A stretch of 64,000 nt of DNA from Aureliella helgolandensis (GTDB taxonomy: Bacteria; Planctomycetota; Planctomycetia; Pirellulales; Pirellulaceae), in assembly GCF_007752135.1 (NCBI RefSeq), contig NZ_CP036298.1, positions 4,526,001-4,590,000 on the forward strand, in the 5' to 3' direction. This document shows positions 27,037 to 36,812 of the stretch, one piece after another (position 1 is the stretch's first letter; every line of letters begins with the position of its first letter). The notes beneath the pieces were generated by a model. It saw only the letters and a list, made by a program, of their open reading frames with translations. It was not told the origin of the DNA and ran no database searches. Made by a program: the position numbers and the translations under genes.

Positions 27037-28450
27037 CTGCCAATCGAACCATTGCAAGCCGCAACAGATCGAAGCGTATTTGTCAGATCGCCTGACACGT
27101 ATCGAAGAAGAGGAGCTGTTGCAACATTTAGACGAATGCAATGCATGCTGCCAGCAAATAGAAGAAACAGCAGCCGAACGCGAAACCTGGCAGGCCATGC
27201 AAACTCACTTGAGGGACGATGGCTTCGATTCACACCCATTGGCAGACGAACCGTTGGTTACTAGCGATTCACCGATCGTATCGCAGCAAATCAGTTTCAT
27301 GCTGACACAACTTGCACCGACCGACGATCCCAACATGCTGGGTCGCCTGGGCGGGTATGAAATCTCCGGTGTGATCGGCGCCGGCGGCATGGGGATTGTG
27401 CTGAAAGGATACGACACCGCACTCGATCGCGTAGTAGCACTGAAAGTCCTGGCTCCACATCTGGCTAGTAGCGGGGCAGCCCGCAAGCGTTTTGCTCGCG
27501 AGGCAAAAGCCGCCGCCGCAGTCTTGCATCCCAACGTAATTGCTATCCACAGTGTCTCGAACGACGCCCAACTGCCGTTTTTGGTGATGCCCTATGTGCG
27601 CGGCAATTCCCTTCAGCGGCGGCTTGATCAACGCGGGCCGCATCCAATTCGTGAAGTGCTGAGAGTGGGCTGTCAAGTCGCCGCCGGCCTAGCCGCCGCG
27701 CACGCTCAAGGTCTAGTCCACCGTGATATCAAGCCTGCCAACGTTCTCCTTGAAGAGGGGATCGAAAGGGTCACCATTACCGATTTCGGTCTAGCGCGTG
27801 CCGTTGACGACGCAACATTAACGCGCAGCGGCGTAATTGCAGGTACACCACAATACATGTCGCCAGAACAAGCCACAGGCGAACCGATCGATGGCCGTAG
27901 CGACCTGTTTTCACTCGGAAGTGTGCTGTATGCCATGTGTACAGGCCACGCGCCGTTTCGCTCCAACACTACGTTCGGCGTACTGCGCAGAATCACGGAT
28001 TCGCCCGCGCGCCCCATCCGCGAGGGCAATCCTGAGATTCCTGATTGGCTCGGTCGCTTAGTTGAACGTTTGCATGAGAAAAATCCTGCCGATCGATTGC
28101 AATCGGCCGCGGAAGCGGAGGCGCTGATGCAACATTGCTTGGCACACTTGGAATTGCCTCGACAAAATCCTCTGCCGAACTGTTTACTGCCCAGGAAGCG
28201 GACATGGCTACCGGCTGCAATGGCAGCCAGCCTGTTGCTCCTCGCGATGGTTGCGGGACGGCTTGTGATGTGGCCCAGTGGATTGGGCGTTGAACCCAAT
28301 TCGCCTCAGTCGCTTTCGACAGCGACTCCAGCAACGCCCTCACCACCAAACGCCAATCTCGCGGTGTCCTGGGACGACGAAATTGCTGAAACGCTGCAAG
28401 AAACTGCACGGAGTATTGCACGTCTCCAGCGTGAACTCAGCACACCGTAG
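27017..28450 (+). CDS. Membrane serine/threonine protein kinase with N-terminal anti-sigma-like zinc finger
   Basis: A 477-residue protein starting at ATG 27017 (GGAGGAG 8 bases upstream), inside the end of the sigma gene. Residues 10-55 form a zf-HC2-like ZAS motif, H37-x3-C41-x2-C44. The Hanks-type kinase (about 113-375) has GAGGMG (P-loop), VALKVLAP (Lys), HRDIKPAN (catalytic Asp), DFGLA and GTPQYMSPEQ. A transmembrane helix (about 395-412, AAMAASLLLLAMVAG) follows and a short C-terminal tail lies outside. I infer that the finger binds the co-encoded sigma factor and that phosphorylation controls release. Confidence 0.92.
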   Translation: MPRNSSSCQSNHCKPQQIEAYLSDRLTRIEEEELLQHLDECNACCQQIEETAAERETWQAMQTHLRDDGFDSHPLADEPLVTSDSPIVSQQISFMLTQLAPTDDPNMLGRLGGYEISGVIGAGGMGIVLKGYDTALDRVVALKVLAPHLASSGAARKRFAREAKAAAAVLHPNVIAIHSVSNDAQLPFLVMPYVRGNSLQRRLDQRGPHPIREVLRVGCQVAAGLAAAHAQGLVHRDIKPANVLLEEGIERVTITDFGLARAVDDATLTRSGVIAGTPQYMSPEQATGEPIDGRSDLFSLGSVLYAMCTGHAPFRSNTTFGVLRRITDSPARPIREGNPEIPDWLGRLVERLHEKNPADRLQSAAEAEALMQHCLAHLELPRQNPLPNCLLPRKRTWLPAAMAASLLLLAMVAGRLVMWPSGLGVEPNSPQSLSTATPATPSPPNANLAVSWDDEIAETLQETARSIARLQRELSTP

Positions 28451-28554
28451 TCTCGCAAGCTGCGGCGACAATTCGCCAACGCTACTGAGTGCGAGTGCCA
28501 TCCACTTTAGCCCTCGAATCTTAGTCCGTTCACTACTGCCCAAGGAACCTCTTT

Positions 28555-30009
28555 ATGTTCACGCGCTGCACTCCCTGGCTCCTGCTGCTCTTCACACTCG
28601 CGGCGAATCCAATTGATGCACAGGAAATCACACAGACTCCTTCCGCCTCAACTTCGACGGCTCAAAACGTTGTAGCCATGGTTGAGGTGGAATACGGCAG
28701 TGCCGAGGACATGCAGAAAGTGCTGAAGGAGCTGCAGCTAGCGGATGAGCTCGACATCTCTGCCCAACCACAGTCCAATCTATTGGTGCTCAGAGGTCCC
28801 CAAGAAGCAATGATCGCTGCCCGAGAAGTCCTCGAAGAGCTTCAATCCCACGCTGAGCAGCATAGTCTTGCAAGCCAAACACGAAGCTTCTACCTACACA
28901 GCGATACCACTACTGCGAGACTGCGTTGGTCTGGGGGCGAAGGCGGATTGGGCCCCGGCCCAGATAGCCACGCTTTGATCTGTAGGCGCAGCAGTTCCAG
29001 CCGATTTAGATTGAGCGACATCGCACAGTTCCCTGGATTGCTAGTAGAGATTCAAGTGCGGACCACGGCCTGGAACAGTGAGATCGTCAATGCCTTGAAA
29101 GCTTCACCCGAGGTCTCAATCACGCGAGAGGATCTGACGAAACTGAATGAAGGTTGGGACATCTTGAAATACGTGACTGGGCCACATCCATTGAGCACTG
29201 AGCATCCGCAAGTCTTTGACGTGCTAACCAGCCAGGAACGCAAGGAGTCCCCGGAAGCATCAACGGCCCCCGAGGACTACGTAGCCGTTTTCAAGATGAG
29301 CGGCATTACGCTACCAACTCAAACAGCCACTCCGCATCGCGGGTCCGCTCAACAGAGCCCATTCGACGATTCCTCATCTGCCGCCCCATTCAACCCAGAC
29401 GGCGTCCCCTCCAACCCCTTCGATGTCGCTACGCCATCAACCAATCCCTTTGGTGAAAATCCGACACGCGTGGATGATCCCTTTGGAAAAACAGTCGGTC
29501 AACAGAGCCCATTCGACGATTCCTCATCTGCCGCCCCATTCAACCAAGACGGCGCGTCCCCCAACCCCTTCGATGACACTACGCCATCAACCAATCCCTT
29601 TGGTGAAAATCCGACACGCGTGGATAACCCCTTCGGAGAACCAACGGGACTTTCGTCGCAAGCGACCCACAACCAGCATGCGCAACCAAGGTCTGAAAGC
29701 ACCGCCCACAGTACGTTCTTACCTCCACGGGTTGAAGCAAGCGAAAATGAGATTCGCTTGACTTTTGAACAACTCAGATTTGCGCAGAAAAATCACCTGC
29801 CACCCGAAACCATTTCCAGGTTGCAGGAATCTCTGCGGCTGGTGATCACCAATGCATTCAAACTACGCCAAACGGATCAACTCGATGAGATTCGATCCCA
29901 ACGTGTAAAGCTCGATACACTCGAGGAGAAAGTGCAACTCAGAGCAACTCAAGCAGAAAAGATTATTGAGCAGCGCTATCAGCTGTTACTGGAGAGAGCG
30001 AAAAATTAG
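28555..30009 (+). CDS. Exported protein with secretin-N-like domain and 50-residue tandem repeat
   Basis: A 484-residue protein with a signal peptide (cleavage near IDAQE). Residues 35-105 resemble a secretin N-domain (ISAQPQSNLLVLRGPQEA). Residues 266-365 are two near-identical 50-residue repeats rich in NPFG/DPFG and Ser/Pro. The C-terminal 110 residues are a charged coiled coil (EIRLTFEQLRFAQKNHL ... EKIIEQRYQLL). It follows the sigma/kinase pair by 104 bases and may belong to the same response. No function can be assigned. Confidence 0.75.
   Translation: MFTRCTPWLLLLFTLAANPIDAQEITQTPSASTSTAQNVVAMVEVEYGSAEDMQKVLKELQLADELDISAQPQSNLLVLRGPQEAMIAAREVLEELQSHAEQHSLASQTRSFYLHSDTTTARLRWSGGEGGLGPGPDSHALICRRSSSSRFRLSDIAQFPGLLVEIQVRTTAWNSEIVNALKASPEVSITREDLTKLNEGWDILKYVTGPHPLSTEHPQVFDVLTSQERKESPEASTAPEDYVAVFKMSGITLPTQTATPHRGSAQQSPFDDSSSAAPFNPDGVPSNPFDVATPSTNPFGENPTRVDDPFGKTVGQQSPFDDSSSAAPFNQDGASPNPFDDTTPSTNPFGENPTRVDNPFGEPTGLSSQATHNQHAQPRSESTAHSTFLPPRVEASENEIRLTFEQLRFAQKNHLPPETISRLQESLRLVITNAFKLRQTDQLDEIRSQRVKLDTLEEKVQLRATQAEKIIEQRYQLLLERAKN
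29350..29649 (+). repeat. 150-bp direct tandem repeat, two copies, in frame
   Basis: Copies at 29350-29499 and 29500-29649 share long identical blocks (both begin caacagagcccattcgacga) and differ at scattered positions, several of them changing the protein (VPSNPFDVA against ASPNPFDDT). This is a recent duplication inside the gene for the exported secretin-N-like protein. Confidence 0.92.
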
Positions 30010-30428
30010 CCCCCAAGTTCACTTCTCGACGCAAATCTCACTGGATACAGCGTCATCTTGCCCTTCACCGCGCGACGCTCTTGGCTTGGCAAACGCTGCA
30101 TCTGTTCGTAGATTGCGTTGTTCGATCCGAACCAATGCGGAAAAACTTCCACCCGATCCATCGTCAATCAGTTAATGCAGCCCTATTGCGCCAAATTCAG
30201 GGTGCAAGGCGATGAATCTCAGCTGCCAAGTCAAAGGGGACTCTCGGGGTGAAGTGTTGCGTCTGCTCGATGCGTTCCGCCTTGCAGCGGACGAGTCGGC
30301 TCGGTGCGGATGACGGGCGAAGTCATGTACCTAGAACTCTCACCGCAGGCAGCAGGCTAGGTCGGCCTGAGGAAGCGGGTGGCCAGTGAGCCTTTGCTCC
30401 TCAGTACGCATATCGATCGTCTACGAAA

Positions 30429-30476
30429 CCTAGTCGCCCACAAACCCAGTCGCCCACAAACCTAGTCGCCCACAAA
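30429..30476. repeat. 16-bp tandem repeat, three copies
   Basis: Three adjacent copies of ccTagtcgcccacaaa; the middle one has c instead of t at position 3. It lies in the gene-poor region with no obvious partner. Confidence 0.85.
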
Positions 30477-31135
30477 TTTAGGTCGGTCCGCGTGGTTGAC
30501 TGCTCCTTCGTGCTGAAGCCGCCGAGTACACTTCCAATCCGGGCGTTCATCACCGGGAAATTCCTGGCAGTGACCGAGATTCAAAATGGCGCATTTTCGA
30601 TTGCCCCTGGCCTTCAGGAGAGTGGTAGTCGACTCTCCACCGACTCTCATTTCAAGCGGCTCAACTTAACCGCATCCTTCACAAGGCGTTTGGACGCCAA
30701 AAGCCAGAGCCGATAAGGATCGGGGACGTTTGAGTTGGACGGTAAAGCTACCTCCATCGCGTTTAGCAATGCGAATCTCCCGGATGGGGTTGAGCGGGTG
30801 ATGATAGGGCGTTCTAGCAAGCGAGGCAACGCTGCATTGGTGTTCAGGGGATGCTCGTTGATAGAACGATTTCGATACGCTGCGAGTCCGCTCAGTGCAA
30901 CGAGCACGAGGGGCGGTCATTGCGTTCCCCAAGAGGAAACGGCTTTCCCTGGAGCACTGATTTCTGTAAAAGAAGCAACGCGACTTGAAACGTGAATCAC
31001 TGCAGTCATGGATGTCGATAAAAAACTGCTATGGATGGCCAACGCAAGGAGCTATGCGGAGAGCCTCCCCTACTGAAAAACGTACCGCAAGATCCGAAAC
31101 TAGCGAATCAAGAGGCTGCGTTCGCAGAACGTTAA

Positions 31136-31330
31136 ATCAATGCCTTTGAACAGCAAGCCCCCGTTTTCTCGCCTGACCTCTACGATGTTCCAGCAAGACT
31201 GGAATCAACGGAATGTCGGCGGTGTGGTGATTGGCGACATGCCCAATTGGATGGACGACAACATGCCTTCCGGTGGATCCAAAGACAGGCGTTATGGACC
31301 TGTAGCCGCGCATTTCAAGATGCGAGTCAC
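31136..31330 (+). pseudogene. Aldehyde dehydrogenase C-terminal fragment, frameshifted
   Basis: In one frame from 31136 the translation reads INAFEQQAPVFSPDLYD, like the IN-S-GLQAGVFT-DL part of aldehyde dehydrogenases. From about 31212 a neighbouring frame continues NVGGVVIGDMPNWMDDNMP and then SGGSKD, like the family's GGVVIND-P-(x)-DHMPYGGVKDSG segment. The two parts are in the right order and spacing but need a frame change, and the rest of the enzyme (including the catalytic Cys region) is missing. This is therefore a remnant, not a working gene. Confidence 0.6.
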
Positions 31331-31606
31331 ATCTGTGCCTTGTAATCTGGCCCTCCGAACCCCAGAGCAGTAGCGTCTGCAGTATCCTTCAAGTATTAAT
31401 CGCAGGGGTGTCCCACACTTCCCCATCAGCTTCTCCAACGTTTGCTTCGCGTGAGTGTTTGAAGATTTCCGATAAAAACCTGGGAAAGGTGAAGTCCGCC
31501 GACGCACTGGAGGCTCGCCGCAAAATCTGGATTCACTCCGCTCCTTCCATTACCGGGGAAGCCGAAGCTGCCCCCTGTGCAACTAAATCTAGCTAGGAAT
31601 ATTGAG

Positions 31607-33004
31607 ATGCCGCTACACGACAAAAACTCCAATCGTGACCAGCTTGCCGATGACATTTATGGTTCAGACGACCTTGCAGGCAGTACGCCCAAATTCCAAT
31701 TTCCCAATGCGGAGCTCGACTCACGCCATGTCTACGCACTGGTACACGACGAGCTGATGTTGGACGGAAACTCGCGTCAAAACCTTGCTACCTTCTGTCA
31801 GACCTGGGCTGAGCCAGAAGTGCATAAGTTGATGGACGAGTGCATGGACAAGAACATGATCGATAAGGACGAATATCCGCAAACGGCAGAAATTGAATCG
31901 CGTTGCGTGAACATGTTAGCGGATCTTTGGAATTCACCTGAGGCTGCCAACACCATCGGCTGCTCTACAACGGGATCAAGCGAAGCAGCCATGTTGGGCG
32001 GAATGGCGATGAAGCGAGCGTGGGAAGCCAAGCGGAAGGCCGCGGGGCTTCCCTACGACAAACCCAATTTGATCACCGGGCCAGTCCAAGTCTGTTGGCA
32101 CAAATTTGCGAGGTACTGGGATATCGAACTTCGCGAAGTTCCGATGGAGCACGACCGTTTGATCATGACCCCCGAGGAAGTTCTCAAGCGTTGCGACGAG
32201 AACACTATTGGAGTTGTGCCCACGCTAGGCGTTACCTTTACTTGCCAGTACGAGCCCGTCAAGGAAATATCCGATGCGCTCGACCAACTGCAGAAGACTA
32301 GCGGACTTGATATTCGCATGCACGTCGATGGCGCCAGTGGCGGATTCCTTGCTCCATTTTGTGCTCCCGACCTCGTGTGGGATTTTCGCTTACCACGCGT
32401 CAAATCGATCAATACTTCGGGGCATAAGTTTGGTTTGGCTCCCCTGGGGGTTGGATGGATCATTTGGCGTGAGGAAGCAGACTTGCCGGAAGAAGAGATC
32501 TTCTGGGTAAACTATTTGGGCGGCAACATGCGTGACATTGCCCTCAACTTTTCTCGCCCCGGTGGGCAGGTTGTTTGCCAATACTACAACTTCTTACGAC
32601 TCGGATTCAATGGCTATCGCCGCATCCACGGTGCGTGTTACGATACCGCCAAGTTTATTTCCGCTGAGATTGAAAAGCTCGGATTGTTCGACGTTCTTTA
32701 CGATGGTGATCGTGCGACTGGCATCCCGGCTCTTTGTTGGAAGATGAAGAAGGGGATCGATCCTGGATTCAATCTTTACGAGCTGGCTGACCGGCTTCGA
32801 ACGCGTGGCTGGCAGGTACCGGCCTACTCGCTTCCCTCCAACTGCCAAGACACCGTCATCCAGCGTATACTGGTACGACATGGAGTTAGCCGAGATTTGG
32901 GCTCCCTGCTCGTCGAAGATATCGATCGCGCAATTGCCCACTTGAAGAAACACCCACACCAGACTGCCATCACAGCAGACGACGCCTCAGGGTTTCACCA
33001 TTGA
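31607..33004 (+). CDS. gad: Glutamate decarboxylase
   Basis: A 465-residue PLP enzyme converting glutamate to GABA with proton consumption. The length matches the E. coli GadA/B enzymes (466). The PLP lysine is K274 in SGHKFG, and [14 protein letters not shown] and HVDGASGGF are the expected cofactor-binding segments. The ATG at 31607 has AGGAAT upstream. No GABA antiporter gene is adjacent; instead a membrane protein gene overlaps the stop by 4 bases. A role in acid or general stress is likely. Confidence 0.94.
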   Translation: MPLHDKNSNRDQLADDIYGSDDLAGSTPKFQFPNAELDSRHVYALVHDELMLDGNSRQNLATFCQTWAEPEVHKLMDECMDKNMIDKDEYPQTAEIESRCVNMLADLWNSPEAANTIGCSTTGSSEAAMLGGMAMKRAWEAKRKAAGLPYDKPNLITGPVQVCWHKFARYWDIELREVPMEHDRLIMTPEEVLKRCDENTIGVVPTLGVTFTCQYEPVKEISDALDQLQKTSGLDIRMHVDGASGGFLAPFCAPDLVWDFRLPRVKSINTSGHKFGLAPLGVGWIIWREEADLPEEEIFWVNYLGGNMRDIALNFSRPGGQVVCQYYNFLRLGFNGYRRIHGACYDTAKFISAEIEKLGLFDVLYDGDRATGIPALCWKMKKGIDPGFNLYELADRLRTRGWQVPAYSLPSNCQDTVIQRILVRHGVSRDLGSLLVEDIDRAIAHLKKHPHQTAITADDASGFHH

Positions 33005-33786
33005 CACCAACGGTTCGCACGCCTCGCCACTTGCGCAAGTCGCTCGGTTCCCACCGGCTTGGAACCGTGCTCTCGCCGTTGTGGAAGCCAGAAAATCTGA
33101 ATTGGTGGATCGGTTGTATCTTTGCGATCGGATCCCTGCTGTTTGCCGTGGCTAGCCTACTGACTCTGCTACCAGCTCTGGCAGCAGCTTGCTCGTTGCA
33201 ACCCTATATCAATGCGATTTTCTTCTCAGGCTCGATTCCGTTTACCCTCGCTGCTTGGCTGCAACTCTACCAAGCTGCCAACGCACATCCTCAAGTTGGC
33301 ACAACGCGAAAATGGTTCGGTTGGCGTCCGCAGGACGTGGGGTGGCGGAGTTGTGCATTGCAGTTTGCTGGCACGCTCCTCTTCAATATCAATACTTACG
33401 ATGCGATGCTACCATCACTCAGTTGGATGCAACAGGATCTGGCGGTTTGGACGCCCGATGTGATAGGTTCCATTCTGTTTTTGAGCTCAGGCTACCTAGC
33501 ATTCGTTGAAGTCAACCAAGGGCAGAGCTGGTTTCAGCCACGACAGTTGTCTTGGTGGGTGGTGTTCGCCAATTTACTCGGATGCATCGGTTTCATGATT
33601 TCAGCCGTCTACGCTATTGCCTTGCCCGAAGCGCACGAAGCTTGGAGTACCATCTCCATCGGACTCACGTTGGTCGGAGCAATATTCTTCTTGCTCGGGT
33701 CACTGCTAATGCTAGAGGAAGCAATCAAGTCCGAACTACCGAGTGAACGCGAATTGGGGCGTCTGCCAGAGACCGCTGAACTTTGA
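33001..33786 (+). CDS. YrhK-like integral membrane protein
   Basis: A 261-residue protein with about six membrane helices. The repeated pattern [19 protein letters not shown] and, later, [19 protein letters not shown] plus [16 protein letters not shown] resembles the YrhK domain, a small membrane fold of unknown function. It starts with TTG in a TTGA overlap with the decarboxylase stop, so translation is coupled. By position it could move GABA or glutamate or sense pH, but nothing in the sequence proves transport. Confidence 0.72.
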   Translation: MTPTVRTPRHLRKSLGSHRLGTVLSPLWKPENLNWWIGCIFAIGSLLFAVASLLTLLPALAAACSLQPYINAIFFSGSIPFTLAAWLQLYQAANAHPQVGTTRKWFGWRPQDVGWRSCALQFAGTLLFNINTYDAMLPSLSWMQQDLAVWTPDVIGSILFLSSGYLAFVEVNQGQSWFQPRQLSWWVVFANLLGCIGFMISAVYAIALPEAHEAWSTISIGLTLVGAIFFLLGSLLMLEEAIKSELPSERELGRLPETAEL

Positions 33787-33866
33787 CCGAACCAGACTGG
33801 CATCCCAGGCCCAGCTTACGTGCCCCAGCCCCTAGGGCTATCCATTTCTAACAGCAAAGCGAATCC

Positions 33867-34859
33867 ATGACATTCAAAGCGTTATTGATCGAGAAGAAGG
33901 GCCCCACGGAAGTCACCGCATCTGTTCAAGAATTGGCTGAGGATCGCTTGCCGGCAGGAAACGTGACCGTGGCTGTCGAATACACGACCGTCAACTACAA
34001 AGACGGCTTGTGCTTGCAGGCCGGCAGTCCCCTGGTGCGTAGTTATCCTCACATTGCTGGAATCGATTTCGCGGGCACTGTGGAGAATTCAGAGGATCCA
34101 CGCTACCAAACTGGCGATAAAGTCATCCTCACTGGCTGGAAAGTCGGAGAATTGCATTGGGGAGGATTCTCACAGAAGGCGCGCGTGAATGCCGATTGGC
34201 TGGTTCCCCTGCCGAAGAATTTGACGACCAAGCAAGCGATGGCCATTGGGACAGCTGGATTTGCTGCCATCCTCGCAGTGCTGACGCTTGAGGACCATGG
34301 CCTGAAGCCGGAGCAGGGTGAAGTCCTCGTGACGGGGGCTTCCGGCGGAGTCGGTTCCATCGCGACTGCCATTCTCGGAAAGTTGGGGTATCAGGTTGCT
34401 GCGGTTACGGGCCGCCCCGAGACATCCGACTATCTGCTCTCATTAGGAGCAACCCGGATCATCGCTCGCAACGAAATTGGCTCGGTGTCGCGAAAGCCAC
34501 TCGAATCCGAAGTTTGGGCTGGCTGCGTTGATGCCGTCGGTGGTGAGATGTTGGCACGTGTTCTAGGCCAGCTGAAGTACGGTGCCTCGGTAGCCGCGGT
34601 CGGACTAGCCGGCGGTGTTGCGCTCCCGGCCAGCATGCTGCCCTTCTTACTTCGTGGTGTCAATTTACTGGGCATCGATAGCGTCTTGTATCCAGCGGAA
34701 AAACGCGTACGAGCCTGGCAACGCATCTCCGAAGACCTGCCCTTAGAAAAGCTCGATGCGATGATGCAGATGGCGACGCTGGCCGACGTTCCGCTCCTGT
34801 GCCACCAAATTATTCAAGGGCAGGTGCAGGGCCGCGTCGTTGTGGATGTTAACACCTAA
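33867..34859 (+). CDS. acuI: AcuI/YhdH-family acrylyl-CoA reductase (quinone oxidoreductase-like)
   Basis: A 330-residue zinc-free MDR oxidoreductase. YTTVNYKDGLCLQAG and HIAGIDFAGTV are hallmarks of the YhdH/YhfP/AcuI group, and VTGASGGVGSIATAILGKLGY is the NADPH-binding Rossmann motif. Members reduce acryloyl-CoA to propionyl-CoA, used in DMSP or 3-hydroxypropionate metabolism, and detoxify acrylate. It lies 80 bases after the YrhK-like gene on the same strand and may be co-transcribed. The subgroup is fairly sure; the substrate is inferred. Confidence 0.88.
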   Translation: MTFKALLIEKKGPTEVTASVQELAEDRLPAGNVTVAVEYTTVNYKDGLCLQAGSPLVRSYPHIAGIDFAGTVENSEDPRYQTGDKVILTGWKVGELHWGGFSQKARVNADWLVPLPKNLTTKQAMAIGTAGFAAILAVLTLEDHGLKPEQGEVLVTGASGGVGSIATAILGKLGYQVAAVTGRPETSDYLLSLGATRIIARNEIGSVSRKPLESEVWAGCVDAVGGEMLARVLGQLKYGASVAAVGLAGGVALPASMLPFLLRGVNLLGIDSVLYPAEKRVRAWQRISEDLPLEKLDAMMQMATLADVPLLCHQIIQGQVQGRVVVDVNT

Positions 34860-35004
34860 TTCCCAATTCCAACTAGGCTCGTAATGCAACAGTCCCTCTG
34901 CACTTGCGCGCAAACCTGCAGCCGATTCAGCAAGTTTTTCACAGGCGCGTAGTTTAAGCAGCAATCTTCTCGCAATTCTAATTGGAAGCCAGAGACACAA
35001 TCTG

Positions 35005-36576
35005 ATGCCGGAAAACACGCCCCAGATGCCACTCGTACAGTTGCAGCCCAGTGATGCGCACAATCTCGAGTTGGAAGCAAACGTACATCCGCGTACTTGG
35101 TCCAATCCAACGCCATTGCATCCGTACCACTTAGTCGTAATTGGAGCCGGCACGGCGGGCCTAGTGACTGCTGCTGGCGCTGCGGGGCTGGGAGCACGGG
35201 TTGCCTTGATCGAACGCGAGTTGATGGGCGGGGACTGTTTGAACGTAGGATGTGTTCCTTCCAAAGGCATCATCAGCGCCGCCCGCGTGGCTGCAACGGT
35301 GCGCGATGCGAAGAAATTCGGAGTGCATGTTCCCGATGGAACACGCGTCGACTTTGGAGAGACGATGTCGCGCATGCGACGTTTGCGCGCGCAGATCAGT
35401 CCCGCTGATTCCGCACAGCGTTTCTCCGACTTAGGTGTCGACGTCTTTTTTGGAACGGGAAAATTCACCAACAATTCAACGATTACCGTTTCCAACTCGG
35501 ACGGCTCGACCAGGGAACTGAAATTCAAGAAGGCTGTCATCGCTGCTGGCGCACGCGCCGCAGCGCCATCGATTCCAGGACTCGAGACAGTCCACTACCT
35601 AACTAATGAAAACCTATTTTCGCTAACCGATCTCCCCAAGAGGTTGGGAATCATTGGATCTGGGCCGGTGGGTGCCGAAATGGCGCAAACATTCGCGCGC
35701 TTCGGCAGCGAAGTTTACCTTTTTGAACGCTCTGGTCAGATCCTTTCCCGCGAAGACTCCGATGCAGCCACGATCGTGCAAGAAAGTCTTTCACGCGATG
35801 GCGTTCATTTGATTCTCAATAGTTCGGACCTAGCCGTTCACTCCACCGAAAATGATGAAATTCAAATTGTGGGGCAGCAAGCTGGCGTTCCCTACGACCT
35901 CCAAGTCGACCAATTGCTGATCGCCGTGGGGCGCGCTCCTAACACCGATGGACTTAATCTGGAAGCGGTCAATGTTCGCTACGATGGACGGGGAATCGAA
36001 GTGAACGACTATCTGCAGACAACCAACCCGCGAATCTACGCTGCTGGCGACATTTGCTCGAAGTACAAATTCACGCATGCTGCCGACTTCCAAGCTCGCA
36101 TCGTGATTCAGAACTCCCTGTTCGCGGTCGGTCCCTTCGGAAAGAAGAAGGCGAGTGAGCTAGTGATCCCTTGGGCCACTTACACATCACCAGAAATCTC
36201 CCATGTCGGTTTATATCCGCACGAAGCGAAACAAGCTGGTATCGAAATCGACACCTACACTCAGCCTCTGGAACATATCGATCGGGCAATACTGGACGGT
36301 GAACAGGAAGGATTCGTTAAGGTCCATACCAAGCGGGGAGCCGACAAAATTGTGGGTGCCACCATTGTCGCTGAAAACGCGGGCGACATGATTTCCGAGA
36401 TCAGCGTGGCGATGTGCAACGGTGTCGGGCTATCGAAAATCGGTGCTACGATCCATCCCTACCCAACTCAAGCCGAAGCGATTCGTAAGTTGGGCGACCA
36501 GTTTATTACAACGAAATTGACACCGCTCAGTGCCAAGCTATTAAAAGCGCTGATGCGTTGGAATGTTGGCAGCTAG
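35005..36576 (+). CDS. MerA-like pyridine nucleotide-disulfide oxidoreductase
   Basis: A 523-residue flavoprotein. FAD motif VVIGAGTAGLVTAAGAA, redox-active GGDCLNVGCVPSKG (C78 and C83), NAD motif IIGSGPVGAEMAQTFARFG, second FAD motif YAAGDIC, and a C-terminal dimerisation domain with HPYPTQAEAIRK. This is the mercuric-reductase-like branch, but the N-terminal metal-binding domain and the C-terminal vicinal Cys pair of true MerA are absent, and no mer operon is present. The first 40 residues are an unusual extension. A general disulfide or quinone reductase is more likely than mercury reduction. Confidence 0.88.
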   Translation: MPENTPQMPLVQLQPSDAHNLELEANVHPRTWSNPTPLHPYHLVVIGAGTAGLVTAAGAAGLGARVALIERELMGGDCLNVGCVPSKGIISAARVAATVRDAKKFGVHVPDGTRVDFGETMSRMRRLRAQISPADSAQRFSDLGVDVFFGTGKFTNNSTITVSNSDGSTRELKFKKAVIAAGARAAAPSIPGLETVHYLTNENLFSLTDLPKRLGIIGSGPVGAEMAQTFARFGSEVYLFERSGQILSREDSDAATIVQESLSRDGVHLILNSSDLAVHSTENDEIQIVGQQAGVPYDLQVDQLLIAVGRAPNTDGLNLEAVNVRYDGRGIEVNDYLQTTNPRIYAAGDICSKYKFTHAADFQARIVIQNSLFAVGPFGKKKASELVIPWATYTSPEISHVGLYPHEAKQAGIEIDTYTQPLEHIDRAILDGEQEGFVKVHTKRGADKIVGATIVAENAGDMISEISVAMCNGVGLSKIGATIHPYPTQAEAIRKLGDQFITTKLTPLSAKLLKALMRWNVGS

Positions 36577-36812
36577 ACTTAGCTGGTCTCTCGAAAGATT
36601 TGCGGGCGGCCCTCCGTGGCAGCGGTAGCCTTGTTTCGGGCTCTCGCAGAAGACCGTTGGTTGAGATCGCCATGAGTCCGAACGAATCCGTCGGGCGATT
36701 ATCGGCACGCACTGGCACTCGCCTCATGGTTGGGCGCAAGCGGCGCAGTGGGCATCGGCCCAGTGCAGAATTCCTGGCCCCAGCTAGTCGATTCCTCCTC
36801 TGCAAGCAAAGC

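Larger units (their letters stand above)
30010..31606. other. 1.6-kb gene-poor region
   Basis: Between the repeat protein and the decarboxylase gene. It contains a 16-base triplet repeat (30429-30476), aldehyde dehydrogenase debris (31136-31330) and open frames on both strands around 30462-30932 with no recognisable domain. The stretch looks like a site of gene decay or of repeated extragenic DNA. Confidence 0.55.

Noticed and set aside
30429-30476. CRISPR array
   Set aside because: The 16-base units are contiguous without spacers, and no cas genes are present.
35005-36576. True mercuric reductase
   Set aside because: No N-terminal metal domain, no C-terminal vicinal cysteines, and no mer genes nearby.
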